Shown one piece after another: positions 1-8,877 of a DNA stretch of 64,000 bases. A program made the translations under genes and the position numbers. This stretch comes from Hyphomicrobiales bacterium (lineage in GTDB: Bacteria; Pseudomonadota; Alphaproteobacteria; Rhizobiales; Rhizobiaceae). A model generated the notes under the pieces. It was not told the DNA's origin. It was given only the letters and a program-made list of their open reading frames with translations, and made no database searches. Numbering within the stretch: position 1 is the first letter of the stretch; each line of letters starts with the position of its first letter. The stretch lies in assembly GCA_900467685.1 (NCBI GenBank), contig UBQX01000008.1, positions 1 to 64,000 on the forward strand. The letters run 5' to 3'.

Positions 1-23
1 GAGGTTTACTTATTGCATAATCA

Positions 24-55
24 AAAAAGGCGGCCTCTCGCGGGGCCGCCTTTTT
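24..55 (-). terminator. Intrinsic terminator after the sugar-type ABC transporter genes
   Basis: A perfect inverted repeat (arms 24-35 and 44-55, 8-nt loop) has a GC core flanked by A and T runs, so it can terminate in both directions. It lies 19 bases beyond the stop codon of the minus-strand permease gene. Seen directly in the sequence. Confidence 0.85.
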
Positions 56-74
56 GCAGTCCGGGATCAGGCGA

Positions 75-896
75 TCAGTTGATACCCTTCGTCAGCCCCT
101 GCACGAAGTAACGATTGAGCACGAGGACGATGAGCACGATCGGTACGGTGGAGAAATGCGCGAGCGCGCCGAGCGTCCCCCAGGTGATGTCCTTGGTGCC
201 ATAGGCCGAGAGAAGCGCCACCGAGATCGGCTTGGAATCGAGCCGCGTCAGGAACATGGCGAAGAGGAAGTCGTTCCACGAGAAGAGAACGCAGAAGAGC
301 GCCGAGGCGATGATGCCGGAGCGCACGGCGGGCAGCGAGACCTTCCAGAACGCGCCAAACTGGCGGCAGCCATCCGTCAGCGCCGCCTCTTCCAGTTCCT
401 TCGGCAGGCCCCGGAAATAGGAGAACATCATCCAGCTCACAAAGGCCGTGTTGAGCACGCAGTTGATCAGCACGACGCTCATCCAGGAGCCGATCAGGCC
501 TATATCGCGCATCAGCAGATAGAACGGGATGAGCGCCGCGACAGCCGGCACCATGCGGATGGTCATGAAGAAATAGGCGACACCCATGGCGGCGGGATGG
601 CTGGAACGGGCCAGCGCATAGCCCGCCGGGACGCCGAGCATGAGCGACAGCACCATGGAGCCGCCGGCGATCAGCAGGCTCGATGTAACCAGGCTGCCGA
701 CATCGAAGATCTTGAGAGCATTGCGGAACTGGTCCAGCGTCGGCGTGAAGAAGAGATGCGGCGGGATGGAGAAGATCGCGTTCGACGGCTTGTAGGCCGT
801 CATCGCCAGCCACAGGAAGGGCAGGAGGAAGAAGGCCAGCGTCAACAGCAGGAAGCCGCGCCGGGCGGTATCAAAGGCAAGAGAGCGTGTCGTCAT
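75..896 (-). CDS. Carbohydrate-type ABC transporter permease (MalG/UgpE-like)
   Basis: Inner-membrane permease of a CUT1-type ABC importer, 273 residues, with about six membrane segments. The cytoplasmic EAA loop that docks on the ATPase is visible (EAALTDGCRQFG followed by LP). The ATG at 896 overlaps the stop of the upstream permease as ATGA, so the two are translationally coupled. The neighbours are a MalF-like permease and a family 1 binding protein. No ATP-binding gene lies beside them, so the ATPase must lie outside the window or be shared with another system. Substrate cannot be told from sequence. The family call is firm; the sugar assignment is family inference only. Confidence 0.9.
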   Translation of the reverse strand: MTTRSLAFDTARRGFLLLTLAFFLLPFLWLAMTAYKPSNAIFSIPPHLFFTPTLDQFRNALKIFDVGSLVTSSLLIAGGSMVLSLMLGVPAGYALARSSHPAAMGVAYFFMTIRMVPAVAALIPFYLLMRDIGLIGSWMSVVLINCVLNTAFVSWMMFSYFRGLPKELEEAALTDGCRQFGAFWKVSLPAVRSGIIASALFCVLFSWNDFLFAMFLTRLDSKPISVALLSAYGTKDITWGTLGALAHFSTVPIVLIVLVLNRYFVQGLTKGIN

Positions 897-1858
897 CGGC
901 CGTTCGCCTTCTTGTCGAAATGGCGGATCATGAAAATGAAGCAGGCGGCGATGATCGCGACGCACAGCAGCGCAATATTGGCAATGGCCGAGGCCTTGCC
1001 GATGTTGAAGAAGCTCAGGCCCTCCTTCACGGCATAGACCATCAGCGTGTTGGTGGAATTGCCAGGTCCCCCGCCGGTCGTCACGAAGACGCTGTCGAAG
1101 ACGCGGAAGGCATCGATGGTGCGCAGCGTCAGCGCCAGCATGACCGCCGGCAGCATCAGGGGTAGCGTGATGGAGCGGAAGGTGCGCAACGGCGTCGCGC
1201 CATCAACGGCGGCGGCCTCCAGCAGATCGCCCGGCAGTGCCTTGAGGCCGGCGAGCAGGATCAGCGCGACCAGCGGCGTCCATTCCCAGATATCGATGAA
1301 GATCAGCGTCGCCAGCGCTGTCGAGGGCGTTGCGAAGAGGCCGCGCGGGTCCGTGATGCCCCAATCGGCGAGATAGTAGCCGATCATGCCATAGTCGGCG
1401 AGCAGCAGGCCCTTGAAGATGAGGCCGACGACCAGCGGCGTGATGGTGACGGGAATGAGGATCAGCGTCAGGCAGACGCGGTTGAACCTGTCGTCACGCC
1501 AGAGCGCCAGGGCGATGAGGAAACCGAAGACCAGTTCGATGCCGACGGAAAAGACGGTGAAGATCACCGTGTTGGCGATCGCCCCGCGAAAATCGGCGTC
1601 CTGCAGCAGGTTCACATAGTTGTCGAGACCGACGAAATGCGTGCGCGCCGGTTTCAGCAGATTGTATTCGTAGAGGCTGTACCAGATGCCCTTGACCAGC
1701 GGGAACACGCCGAGTGCGATGACATAAGCCACCGCCGGCAGCGCCATGGCAAACAGGAAAAATTTCCGCCGCGTGGCGAAGGAGATGGAGGAGAGGCCCG
1801 CAGGCGCTCTGGCATCGGCTGTGCTGGACAGGGTCATCGCGGTATTCGTCATCACCAT
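893..1858 (-). CDS. Carbohydrate-type ABC transporter permease (MalF/UgpA-like)
   Basis: Second membrane subunit of the CUT1-type importer. An N-terminal cytoplasmic stretch is followed by a first membrane helix (FFLFAMALPAVAYVIALGVF) and then by the usual permease fold. The EAA loop reads LEAAAVDGATPLRTF, with LP further on. I chose the ATG at 1858; another ATG at 1852 and a TTG at 1909 are possible, and none has a clear Shine-Dalgarno sequence. The gene ends in a 4-base overlap with the next permease. A hairpin upstream separates it from the binding-protein gene. Confidence 0.88.
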   Translation of the reverse strand: MVMTNTAMTLSSTADARAPAGLSSISFATRRKFFLFAMALPAVAYVIALGVFPLVKGIWYSLYEYNLLKPARTHFVGLDNYVNLLQDADFRGAIANTVIFTVFSVGIELVFGFLIALALWRDDRFNRVCLTLILIPVTITPLVVGLIFKGLLLADYGMIGYYLADWGITDPRGLFATPSTALATLIFIDIWEWTPLVALILLAGLKALPGDLLEAAAVDGATPLRTFRSITLPLMLPAVMLALTLRTIDAFRVFDSVFVTTGGGPGNSTNTLMVYAVKEGLSFFNIGKASAIANIALLCVAIIAACFIFMIRHFDKKANGR

Positions 1859-1954
1859 GCGGCCGGTTCGTCGCGTTTCGATCTGAGAGGAAAAGGGCGT
1901 CGCGCGCAAACGAAATCTGGCGCGTCTACGCCGTGCGCGCCTCCTCCCGAAATG

Positions 1955-1990
1955 AAAAGGCCCGCCTCACGATATCCGTGAAACGGGCCT
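1955..1990 (-). terminator. Stem-loop with T tract between binding-protein and permease genes
   Basis: On the minus strand the arms AGGCCCG (1984-1990) and CGGGCCT (1958-1964) enclose a second small CACG/CGTG stem and are followed by four T residues. It sits just after the binding-protein stop codon. Such partial terminators commonly keep binding-protein mRNA more abundant than permease mRNA; that role is inferred. Confidence 0.6.
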
Positions 1991-2001
1991 CCGGGTGTTC
2001 C

Positions 2002-3285
2002 TTAGAACAGCTTGGCGGCGGCGGACTGGGCGGCGTCCAGTGCGGCCTTGGGCTCTGCCGTCCCGACGAGGACGGAGTTGACCGCCGTGCCGAGAATGTC
2101 CTGAATTTCCGGATATTCCGGGATACGCGGACGGTAGTCGCCATCGCCGTTTTCAAACACTTCGTTGAGAACCGGCAGGAACGGATACTTGGCGTTCAGG
2201 TCCTTGTCGGCCACTGTGCTCTTGCGGATATAGCTGCCGGCACCGGCGAGGTTCATTTCCTTCTGGATCGTCGGGCTCGTCACCCACTTGATGAAGGTCC
2301 AGGCGGCTTCCTTCTGCTTGTCCTTGGCATCGGCGTTGATGGCCATGCCCCAGCCGCCGATGCCATAGATCTTCGGAAGGCCCTTGCCGCGCGGAGCAAG
2401 GGCGATATCGACCTTGCCGACGACCTTGGAGGTCTTGGGATCATAGTAGCCTGGCGCACCGACCGACCAGGTCTGCATGGTGGCGGCGATGCCCTGGCGG
2501 AAGCTTTCCTCGCGTCCGCCCCAGTCATAGTCGGCGGCACCGGGAGGGGCTGCCTTCTTGAACAGGTCGCGATAGACCGTCAGGCTCTTGATATTGGCTT
2601 CGGAATTCAGCGCCGGCTTGCCGTCCTTGTCGAGGATGGCGCCGCCCATTTCGGCGTTATACTGCATCCAGTCCTGCGCCACCGCCGGGCCCTTCTGGCC
2701 GTTGGCGACGAAACCGTATTGCTTCTTGGCCGGATCGGTCAGCTTGTAGGCGGCAGCGACCAGATCTTCCATCGTTTCCGGCGCCTTCAGGCCGGCAGCG
2801 TCGAAGAGATCCTTGCGATAGGCCAGAACGTTAGCATAGCCCGCAAAGGGATAGGCGACCTGCTTGCCCTTGTAATTGCCGAGCGCTTCCATGAGCTTCG
2901 GATAGATATCAGCGGTGTCGAGATCCTTGGCGTCGCGCTTCATCATTTCGGTCAGGTCGACCGTGTAACCGTTGGCGGCGAACTGCCCGGCCCAGACGAT
3001 GTCCATGGTGATCAGGTCATAGCCGGCTGTCTTGCCGACGAAATCGGCGGTCGTCTTCGTCAACAGCGAGCCGTAGTCCATGATGTCGACCTTGAGCTCC
3101 GCGCCGGTCGCTTCCTTGAACTTCGGCGCGATCTGCGCCAGCACGGCCGAGAACTGATCGTTCATCGACGCAAGATTGAGCGTCACGCCCTCAAGCGGCT
3201 TGTCGGCCGCCTGAGCCATCCCGGCCATCAGCGCAACAGCGCAGACGGTGGCAAACTTCTGGAAATTCCCCTTCATGAAAGTCAT
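2002..3285 (-). CDS. Extracellular solute-binding protein, family 1
   Basis: Periplasmic receptor of the adjacent importer, 427 residues. A Sec signal peptide covers about residues 1-26 and ends in AQA. The rest has the family 1 layout (YDLITMDIVWAGQFAANG near residue 95, GGWGMAIN near 310, and WTFIKWVTSPTIQ). The ATG at 3285 has an AGGAG about 8 bases upstream, which fixes the start. It is the first gene of a binding protein-permease-permease unit, with a hairpin after its stop. Its own promoter should lie in 3286-3527. The ligand is unknown; nearby amidohydrolase and monooxygenase genes give no firm hint. Confidence 0.9.
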   Translation of the reverse strand: MTFMKGNFQKFATVCAVALMAGMAQAADKPLEGVTLNLASMNDQFSAVLAQIAPKFKEATGAELKVDIMDYGSLLTKTTADFVGKTAGYDLITMDIVWAGQFAANGYTVDLTEMMKRDAKDLDTADIYPKLMEALGNYKGKQVAYPFAGYANVLAYRKDLFDAAGLKAPETMEDLVAAAYKLTDPAKKQYGFVANGQKGPAVAQDWMQYNAEMGGAILDKDGKPALNSEANIKSLTVYRDLFKKAAPPGAADYDWGGREESFRQGIAATMQTWSVGAPGYYDPKTSKVVGKVDIALAPRGKGLPKIYGIGGWGMAINADAKDKQKEAAWTFIKWVTSPTIQKEMNLAGAGSYIRKSTVADKDLNAKYPFLPVLNEVFENGDGDYRPRIPEYPEIQDILGTAVNSVLVGTAEPKAALDAAQSAAAKLF

Positions 3286-3527
3286 TCGTTTTTCTCCTGT
3301 TCATGATCGATCGCCACTATACATCAAACAAAAACGCACTCAAGTGCACTTGACAAAAAAGTCTCTTCGACCTGAATATAACAAAACTGAACAATATCGC
3401 GCACGATTTGCTTGGTAACTGTGCAAACTGCCTTGTTTTTGCGCAGCTTTGTTGCTGCTCAATCGGTTCGCACGCGCATCGGACGTGACGCGGGCTTAGG
3501 CTCTAGGAAAAAGTGTCAGGATCGAAC
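3286..3527. promoter_or_regulatory. Divergent intergenic region with a 14-bp palindrome
   Basis: This AT-richer gap separates the binding-protein gene from the monooxygenase gene. It holds a perfect palindrome, TCAAGTGCACTTGA, at 3340-3353, a plausible operator for a dimeric regulator. No regulator gene is adjacent. I found no clearly spaced -35/-10 pair. The palindrome is seen; the operator role is inferred. Confidence 0.5.
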
Positions 3528-5006
3528 ATGAACATCGGCAGCAGTGCATCGCGACTGGAAGCGCTGGCGGCGCAACTCGCTGCCGAGATGGAAACGACAG
3601 AGGCTCTCGGCCGTGTCTGGGCTCAAGCGCCTTCGGCGGGACCATCCGGCGTTCCGAGATACAATATAGTCATCTGCGGCGCAGGCATGTCGGGGCTCGC
3701 TATCGCCTTCGGCCTCAAGCGGCGCGGCATTGACAGCGTGCTCGTCATCGACAAGGCCGAGAGAGGGCGCGAGGGTCCCTGGATCGGCTGCGCCCGCATG
3801 AAAACGCTGCGCTCACCGAAATACCTCGCAGGCCCGGATTTCGGGCTGCCGTCGCTGACGCCGCGCGCGTGGTTCGAAGCCGTCTACGGCAAGGACGCCT
3901 ATGAAAGCCTCGACAAGATGTCGCGACAGGACTGGATGGCCTATCTCGACTGGTATCGCGCCATCACGCAGCCCAATGTGCAGAATGAAACGAGCCTTGT
4001 CGGAATAGGATATGATACCGGATGGTTGCGGCTTGATCTTGAGGCGCAAGGCGAAGCCCGGCAGATCGAATGCCGCCGCCTGATCCTCGCAACGGGCATA
4101 GACGGCGGCGGCGCGCCGCTCATCCCCGACATGGTCCGCGCCCTTCCGAAAGACACCTGGACGCACAGCGCCGAGACCGCCGATGACAGCCATCTGAAGG
4201 ACCGCGACATCGCCATTCTGGGTTCGGCCACCTCAAGCTTCGACTGGGCGGTGACGGCGCTCGAGAAGGGCGCCAGAAGCGTGACCATGATCGGCCGCTC
4301 GCGCAATTTCGGGCGAACGGAAGTCCTGGCCTGGACGAACTTCCCCGGCTTCCTCGGCCACTTCCCCGAACTGCCGGACCTGAAAAAATGGCGCTATATC
4401 CGGCTCTACAATGCCTTCAAGATCCCGCCGACGCAGGATCAGTTCGACCGTGCTGTCTCCAATCCGCGCTTCACGATGGCGCTCGGCCACAAGATCCACG
4501 CGATCTCGCTGCGGGGTGGCCGCGTTGCGATCGAAAGCGAGGGAGGCACGGTGATGGCCGATCACCTCCTGCTCGGCACCGGGTACAAGATCGATTTTAC
4601 AATACGGCCTGAGCTGAAGGCGATCGCCCCGCATGTCGCCTTCTGGGCCGACCGCTTCACGCCGCCGGAAGGCGAGGCCTCGGCAGAGATTGCGGCGCAC
4701 CCCTATCTTGGACGCGGCTTTGAGCTGACGCCGAAGGACGCGGGGACCCATGACTGGCTGTCGCGCGTTCATCTCTTCAACTGCTCTGCCATCGCCAGCC
4801 TCGGTCCCATCAGCAACGGCGTCACGGGCATGAAATACGGTCTGCCGCGCATCGTCGAAGCCGTTGCCGGCTCGCTGTTTCATGAGGCGGCGGACGATTT
4901 TCTCAGTGACCTCGCCGCCTATCGGGAGCATCATTTCGATCCGCGCGGCCATGGCGAAGAGATTGAAGATAACAAAGAAAGGGACAGGAAGGAAATGTCA
5001 TCATGA
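3528..5006 (+). CDS. FAD/NAD(P)-binding oxidoreductase, flavin monooxygenase-like
   Basis: A 492-residue protein with two dinucleotide-binding sites: GAGMSG at about residues 51-56 for FAD and a second, weaker GSATSS at about 232-237, as in flavin-containing and Baeyer-Villiger-type monooxygenases. The two-site layout and length fit that broad class, but I do not see a canonical Baeyer-Villiger fingerprint. The ATG at 3528 has AGGA about 7 bases upstream; an in-frame GTG at 3513 is less likely. The stop overlaps the next start as ATGA, coupling it to the questin-oxidase-like gene, which suggests one oxidative pathway. Substrate unknown. Confidence 0.8.
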   Translation: MNIGSSASRLEALAAQLAAEMETTEALGRVWAQAPSAGPSGVPRYNIVICGAGMSGLAIAFGLKRRGIDSVLVIDKAERGREGPWIGCARMKTLRSPKYLAGPDFGLPSLTPRAWFEAVYGKDAYESLDKMSRQDWMAYLDWYRAITQPNVQNETSLVGIGYDTGWLRLDLEAQGEARQIECRRLILATGIDGGGAPLIPDMVRALPKDTWTHSAETADDSHLKDRDIAILGSATSSFDWAVTALEKGARSVTMIGRSRNFGRTEVLAWTNFPGFLGHFPELPDLKKWRYIRLYNAFKIPPTQDQFDRAVSNPRFTMALGHKIHAISLRGGRVAIESEGGTVMADHLLLGTGYKIDFTIRPELKAIAPHVAFWADRFTPPEGEASAEIAAHPYLGRGFELTPKDAGTHDWLSRVHLFNCSAIASLGPISNGVTGMKYGLPRIVEAVAGSLFHEAADDFLSDLAAYREHHFDPRGHGEEIEDNKERDRKEMSS

Positions 5007-6028
5007 CAACCGAAACAGCCGTCTCGCTGGATTTCGTTCTCGATAAGGCCCGCCGCGACAGCGTGGAATTTCCCTACCTGCTCGCCAATCACGTTCCGAT
5101 GGTTCTCATCGCGCTCGACCGCATGGGCGCGAGCCCCGAGCGCCTGGATGAATGGTACACGACCTATCGCAGGACGAACAAGCTTGTCGTCGCCCCCCCT
5201 CCAGTCGCGCGTATCGATCCCGCTCACTGGGACGCGGCGCTGGGGGACCGGACGCGGGAGACCGACTATCGACACTATTTCAACGGCGAGGTGGAACGTC
5301 TCGGCGTCGATGCGGCGATCCGGCAATATCTGCCCCGATTGACGCAGGGCGTGGCCGGCAGTGCGCTGCATCCCCTCATGCGGCTCGCCTATGCAGTTCT
5401 GAAGAACGACCAGAAGGAAGCGGGAACGGCGCTCGGCTACTGGGCCGCCTGCCATCTTCCGCTTCCGGGGCCGACGGGCAGAGCACCGGAAACGGACGAT
5501 CCCGCCGCCGTGCTGGCCGCCATGGATGGCGTGCCCGGAGCCCACGGCTACAAGCCGGAAACGGATCTTCTCTGGCACAATATCCGCGAAGTCGGCGCCC
5601 TGCCCGACTTCGCGCCGATCATCGACCGACTGCGTCTCGACGCGGAGACGCCGAAGCGCATGGCGCAGACGGCGCTGGCGGTCTTTGCCGCCACAATGGA
5701 TTTCTCGGCGCTGCATGCGGTGACCGGCCTGCACTGGGTGCGCCTCGTGGCCCCGCATGTCGATGATCCCTTGCCGCTCTACCGGGCCTTCTGGCAGGTG
5801 ATAGCCGCACTCGTGCCCAAGATCGGCTTTCCGGCGCTGCCGAGTGCAGAGGCGCTTCAGGCCATGCGCGAGACGCCGGCGCCCGACTGGGCCGAAATCC
5901 GTGCCGCCGCCATCACCTCAAACGACGAACACGACGTCAGCCTCGTCTTCTCCGCTTCGCAAGAGGAACTCGTCTGGCACGACCCGCTCTACCGGGTCGT
6001 CGCCGCGCGGCGTGTCCGGTTGATCTGA
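5003..6028 (+). CDS. Questin oxidase-like protein (DUF4243 family)
   Basis: A 341-residue soluble protein recognised as questin-oxidase-like from its opening region (ANHVPMVLIALDRMGASPE), the DYRHYF segment and the stretch HPLMRLAYAVLKND. Fungal members carry out oxidative ring opening of the anthraquinone questin; bacterial members are mostly uncharacterised. The start overlaps the upstream flavin monooxygenase gene by four bases. The two enzymes may act in sequence on one cyclic or aromatic substrate, which is inference. The family call rests on remembered sequence features, not on a search. The next gene is convergent. Confidence 0.7.
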   Translation: MTTETAVSLDFVLDKARRDSVEFPYLLANHVPMVLIALDRMGASPERLDEWYTTYRRTNKLVVAPPPVARIDPAHWDAALGDRTRETDYRHYFNGEVERLGVDAAIRQYLPRLTQGVAGSALHPLMRLAYAVLKNDQKEAGTALGYWAACHLPLPGPTGRAPETDDPAAVLAAMDGVPGAHGYKPETDLLWHNIREVGALPDFAPIIDRLRLDAETPKRMAQTALAVFAATMDFSALHAVTGLHWVRLVAPHVDDPLPLYRAFWQVIAALVPKIGFPALPSAEALQAMRETPAPDWAEIRAAAITSNDEHDVSLVFSASQEELVWHDPLYRVVAARRVRLI

Positions 6029-6046
6029 CAGCGGTTCAACCCGGCC

Positions 6047-7303
6047 TCATGACATTGGCGTCCGCCGGAAGATTTGCGTCCGGCCGTTGTCGAAGCTTTT
6101 CACACCGTCCTTCCATCCTGTGAGCACCCGCGCCACTTCGCGCACCGCCGCCCTGGCTCCGCCCGCCTCCAGCAGAACGATGGTGGCGGGCGCGCCTTCC
6201 GTCAGTCCATGGGTTACGCCCAATTGCCGCGCCGCGTTGGCCGTCACCATGTCGAAGACCTGTTCGACATCCTCGTCACGCGAAAGCTGCGCGACGTTGG
6301 CATAGAGATTGGCCATCCGGACCAGCGAGGCATCGCCGAAGGGCGTGAACGGGTTCATGACATTGTTGGTCGCAATCGACGTGACAACGCCGTGTCGAGC
6401 GAGACGATGGGCGGGCGCCACGCCGCGCGGCACCAGCTTGTCGCGGCCGCGCCCGTTGAGGAACAAATCGGTAGCGGGCAGGACAGTCAGAGCGATCCCC
6501 GCCCGCGCCAGCCTGCCGCCAATCGCCTCGACCTTTGACGGTGCCATGGCGGAGAGATTGGTGACATGGCCGATGGAGACCCTGCCCTGCCAGCCATGCC
6601 GCAGCGTCGCCTCGATAACTTCCGGCAGATCGGTGTGACGCGGATCGAGATCGAAATCCAGATGGAAATCGACCGCGACATCGTGCTTCACGGCTAGCTC
6701 GAAGATCATGTCGATATGCCGTTCCGGGTCCGGATCGGTATAGGGGCAACCACCGACGAGATCGGCGCCGTCCGTCAGCGCCGCGTCCAGCATCTGCAAG
6801 GTCGCCGGCTCGTTGGTCAGCCCTTCCTGCGCGAAGGCGCAGATCTCGATGTCGATGGCGAAAGCATAGTCCGCCTTGATGCGTTTGATCGCTTCGAAGG
6901 AACGGAAGCCGGCGCGCGGATCGATCTCAACGAAGGTCCGCATGCGCACCGTGCCGTGCGAGATCGCCTTTTCGACCACGCGAGCGGCGCGGGCATAGAC
7001 ATCTTCCGTCTCGAAGCCCGCCTTGGCGCGCGCCGTCTGCAGCACGGCCTCGGGCAGCGTGCCCTCGCAGATCGTGCAGCGATCGAGAATGCAGGCCTTG
7101 TCGAGGTGGATGTGGCTGTCAACGAAGCCGGCAAAGGCAAACGCCCCCTCCCCGTCATGCGTTTCGACAGCCTCGCAGCGGAGCGACTGCCACATCTTGC
7201 GGATGCGTCCGCCAGAGACGGCGATGTCGAGGAGCGGCCCGCCCTCCTCAGTCCGGACATTGCGGATCACGAGATCGAAAAGCTCGGTATCGTTCGTACT
7301 CAT
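6047..7303 (-). CDS. Amidohydrolase, cytosine-deaminase-like, with a substituted metal ligand
   Basis: A metal-dependent hydrolase of 418 residues in the CodA branch of the amidohydrolase superfamily. The first metal motif is HIH at residues 64-66 (VDSHIHLDKA). Later elements are FHLDFD and IGHVTN. Where E. coli CodA has its metal-binding Asp (GHDDVFDPWYPLG), this protein reads ATNNVMNPFTPFG, so the Asp becomes Asn at residue 313. The CodA proton-shuttle Glu region is also changed. It is therefore unlikely to be a plain cytosine deaminase. Its ATG overlaps the upstream gamma-glutamyltransferase-like stop (ATGA), making it the third gene of a coupled trio. Confidence 0.82.
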   Translation of the reverse strand: MSTNDTELFDLVIRNVRTEEGGPLLDIAVSGGRIRKMWQSLRCEAVETHDGEGAFAFAGFVDSHIHLDKACILDRCTICEGTLPEAVLQTARAKAGFETEDVYARAARVVEKAISHGTVRMRTFVEIDPRAGFRSFEAIKRIKADYAFAIDIEICAFAQEGLTNEPATLQMLDAALTDGADLVGGCPYTDPDPERHIDMIFELAVKHDVAVDFHLDFDLDPRHTDLPEVIEATLRHGWQGRVSIGHVTNLSAMAPSKVEAIGGRLARAGIALTVLPATDLFLNGRGRDKLVPRGVAPAHRLARHGVVTSIATNNVMNPFTPFGDASLVRMANLYANVAQLSRDEDVEQVFDMVTANAARQLGVTHGLTEGAPATIVLLEAGGARAAVREVARVLTGWKDGVKSFDNGRTQIFRRTPMS

Positions 7304-8877
7304 AGGCCGATCGCGCCCCCATCGCTGCGCGGATCATGCGCGCTTTCCATGGCGCCATCCGCGCCGATGCGGATGATGCCTGCCTGCCCGCCGAGCGGGC
7401 TGAGTGACGGAATGGTCGAGACTTCGTGCCCGCGCTCGGCGAGACCCGCAAGAACCTCCGCACCCGCATTCTCCTCGATCTTGAGGCTATCGCGGCTGTC
7501 GGAGAAGGTCTTTCCGAGCAGGAACCGCGGTTTGGCAAGCGCCGCCGCAGGATCGAGCCCGTGGTCGAGCAACAGGCTCAGGAGCAGCACCAGCGTCTGC
7601 GGCTGGCCGTCAGCACCCTGCGTGCCATAGACCAGATGCGGCCGGCCATCTTTCAGCGCAAGTCCCGGATTGAGCGTGTAGAAAGGCCGCTTGCCCGGCG
7701 CATAGCAGTTCGGGCTTTGCGGATCAGTGCTGAAGGCGGCACCCCTGTTCTGCCAGAGAATGCCGGTGTCGCCGGCGACAACGCCGCTGCCCCAATCGAA
7801 ATAGATGCTCTGCAGCAGCGAAACCGCGCGTCCTTTGCTGTCCACCGCCGCCAACAGCGAGGTATCGCCATCGCGATAGACATGCGGCCACGGCAGCGCC
7901 TTGTCTGTCGCGATGGCTTCCGCCTTCTCCCGGAGCCGCGCTGCGTTCAGGAGGCGATCTGCGACATTCGGCGCGAAGGCCGGATCGGCAATGCCGGCGC
8001 GGTCCAGAAACGCCTGTTTCACCGCCTCGACGAGAAGGTGATAATGCTTCGGATCGGCTGGCTTCGTCTCCTCGACCGCCAGAGAACGCAACACGCCCAT
8101 GATACCCAGCGTCGTCACCCCTTGCGTCGGCGGCGGGGGCGCGAGCAGTTCCACATCGCGATAGGCAAGCCTGAGCGGCTCGACCATTTCGGTGCGTGTC
8201 GCCGCCAGATCGGCGGCGGTCAGTGGCGAGCCCGCCTCGGTAAGGCCGCTAACGATGCGCTGCGCCAGTTCGCCCTCGTAGAAATCCCGCGCACCGCGTT
8301 CGGCGATGGACCTGAGGCTCGCCGCAAGCTGCGGCTGGCGCTGCACACCCTCGCGTTGGAAGAGCGTCGCAAAGCCCGGCCATGCGGCGATCTCTCCCGC
8401 CCGGAAATCATGCCAGAAACGCTGCGACGGGCTGACGGGGAAGCCCGTTTCAGCGATCTCGATCGCGTCGGCAAGGAGGTCGCCGAGGCTTTCGCGCCCG
8501 CCCCATTCGACCCTGGAGAAAGCAAGCAGCTTATCCCAGCTGTCGACCAGCGCCGCTGTCGTCAGCGTCGATTGCGGGCCGCGAACCGGGATCGTTCCTT
8601 CCGGTCGCGCATCAGCCGCCGCCTGCCCGATCCCGAGGAAGGTGCGAGCCTCTCCCTTCGCATCCGAAACCATCCAGACGGCATCGCCGCCGAGGCCGCA
8701 GAAATGCGGATAGGCGACAGCCAGCGCGGCCCCCGCCGCGACCAGCGCCTCGATGGCATTGCCGCCGCGCGCCAGAATTTTCGCGCCGGCTTCACTGGCG
8801 AGCCAGTGCGGGGTCGCGATCATCGCCTTCGTCGAGCGCGCATTGCCGCCGGCGGGCTGCCTCGAAAAGGACTGCAT
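7300..8877 (-). CDS. Gamma-glutamyltransferase family protein
   Basis: An N-terminal nucleophile hydrolase of 525 residues. The N terminus has the family pattern (ASEAGAKILARGGNAIEA, then a GGD motif), and the self-cleavage nucleophile appears to be Thr339 in GDTSLLAAVD. The C-terminal small subunit carries LNPGLALKDGRPHLVYGTQG and a typical HDPRSDGGAIGL end. I see no signal peptide, so it may be cytoplasmic, unlike classical periplasmic GGT. The start ATG at 8877 overlaps the upstream stop as TGATG; a longer upstream frame is a shadow. Sitting between two amidohydrolases suggests stepwise hydrolysis of an amide-containing compound, which is inferred. Confidence 0.85.
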   Translation of the reverse strand: MQSFSRQPAGGNARSTKAMIATPHWLASEAGAKILARGGNAIEALVAAGAALAVAYPHFCGLGGDAVWMVSDAKGEARTFLGIGQAAADARPEGTIPVRGPQSTLTTAALVDSWDKLLAFSRVEWGGRESLGDLLADAIEIAETGFPVSPSQRFWHDFRAGEIAAWPGFATLFQREGVQRQPQLAASLRSIAERGARDFYEGELAQRIVSGLTEAGSPLTAADLAATRTEMVEPLRLAYRDVELLAPPPPTQGVTTLGIMGVLRSLAVEETKPADPKHYHLLVEAVKQAFLDRAGIADPAFAPNVADRLLNAARLREKAEAIATDKALPWPHVYRDGDTSLLAAVDSKGRAVSLLQSIYFDWGSGVVAGDTGILWQNRGAAFSTDPQSPNCYAPGKRPFYTLNPGLALKDGRPHLVYGTQGADGQPQTLVLLLSLLLDHGLDPAAALAKPRFLLGKTFSDSRDSLKIEENAGAEVLAGLAERGHEVSTIPSLSPLGGQAGIIRIGADGAMESAHDPRSDGGAIGL

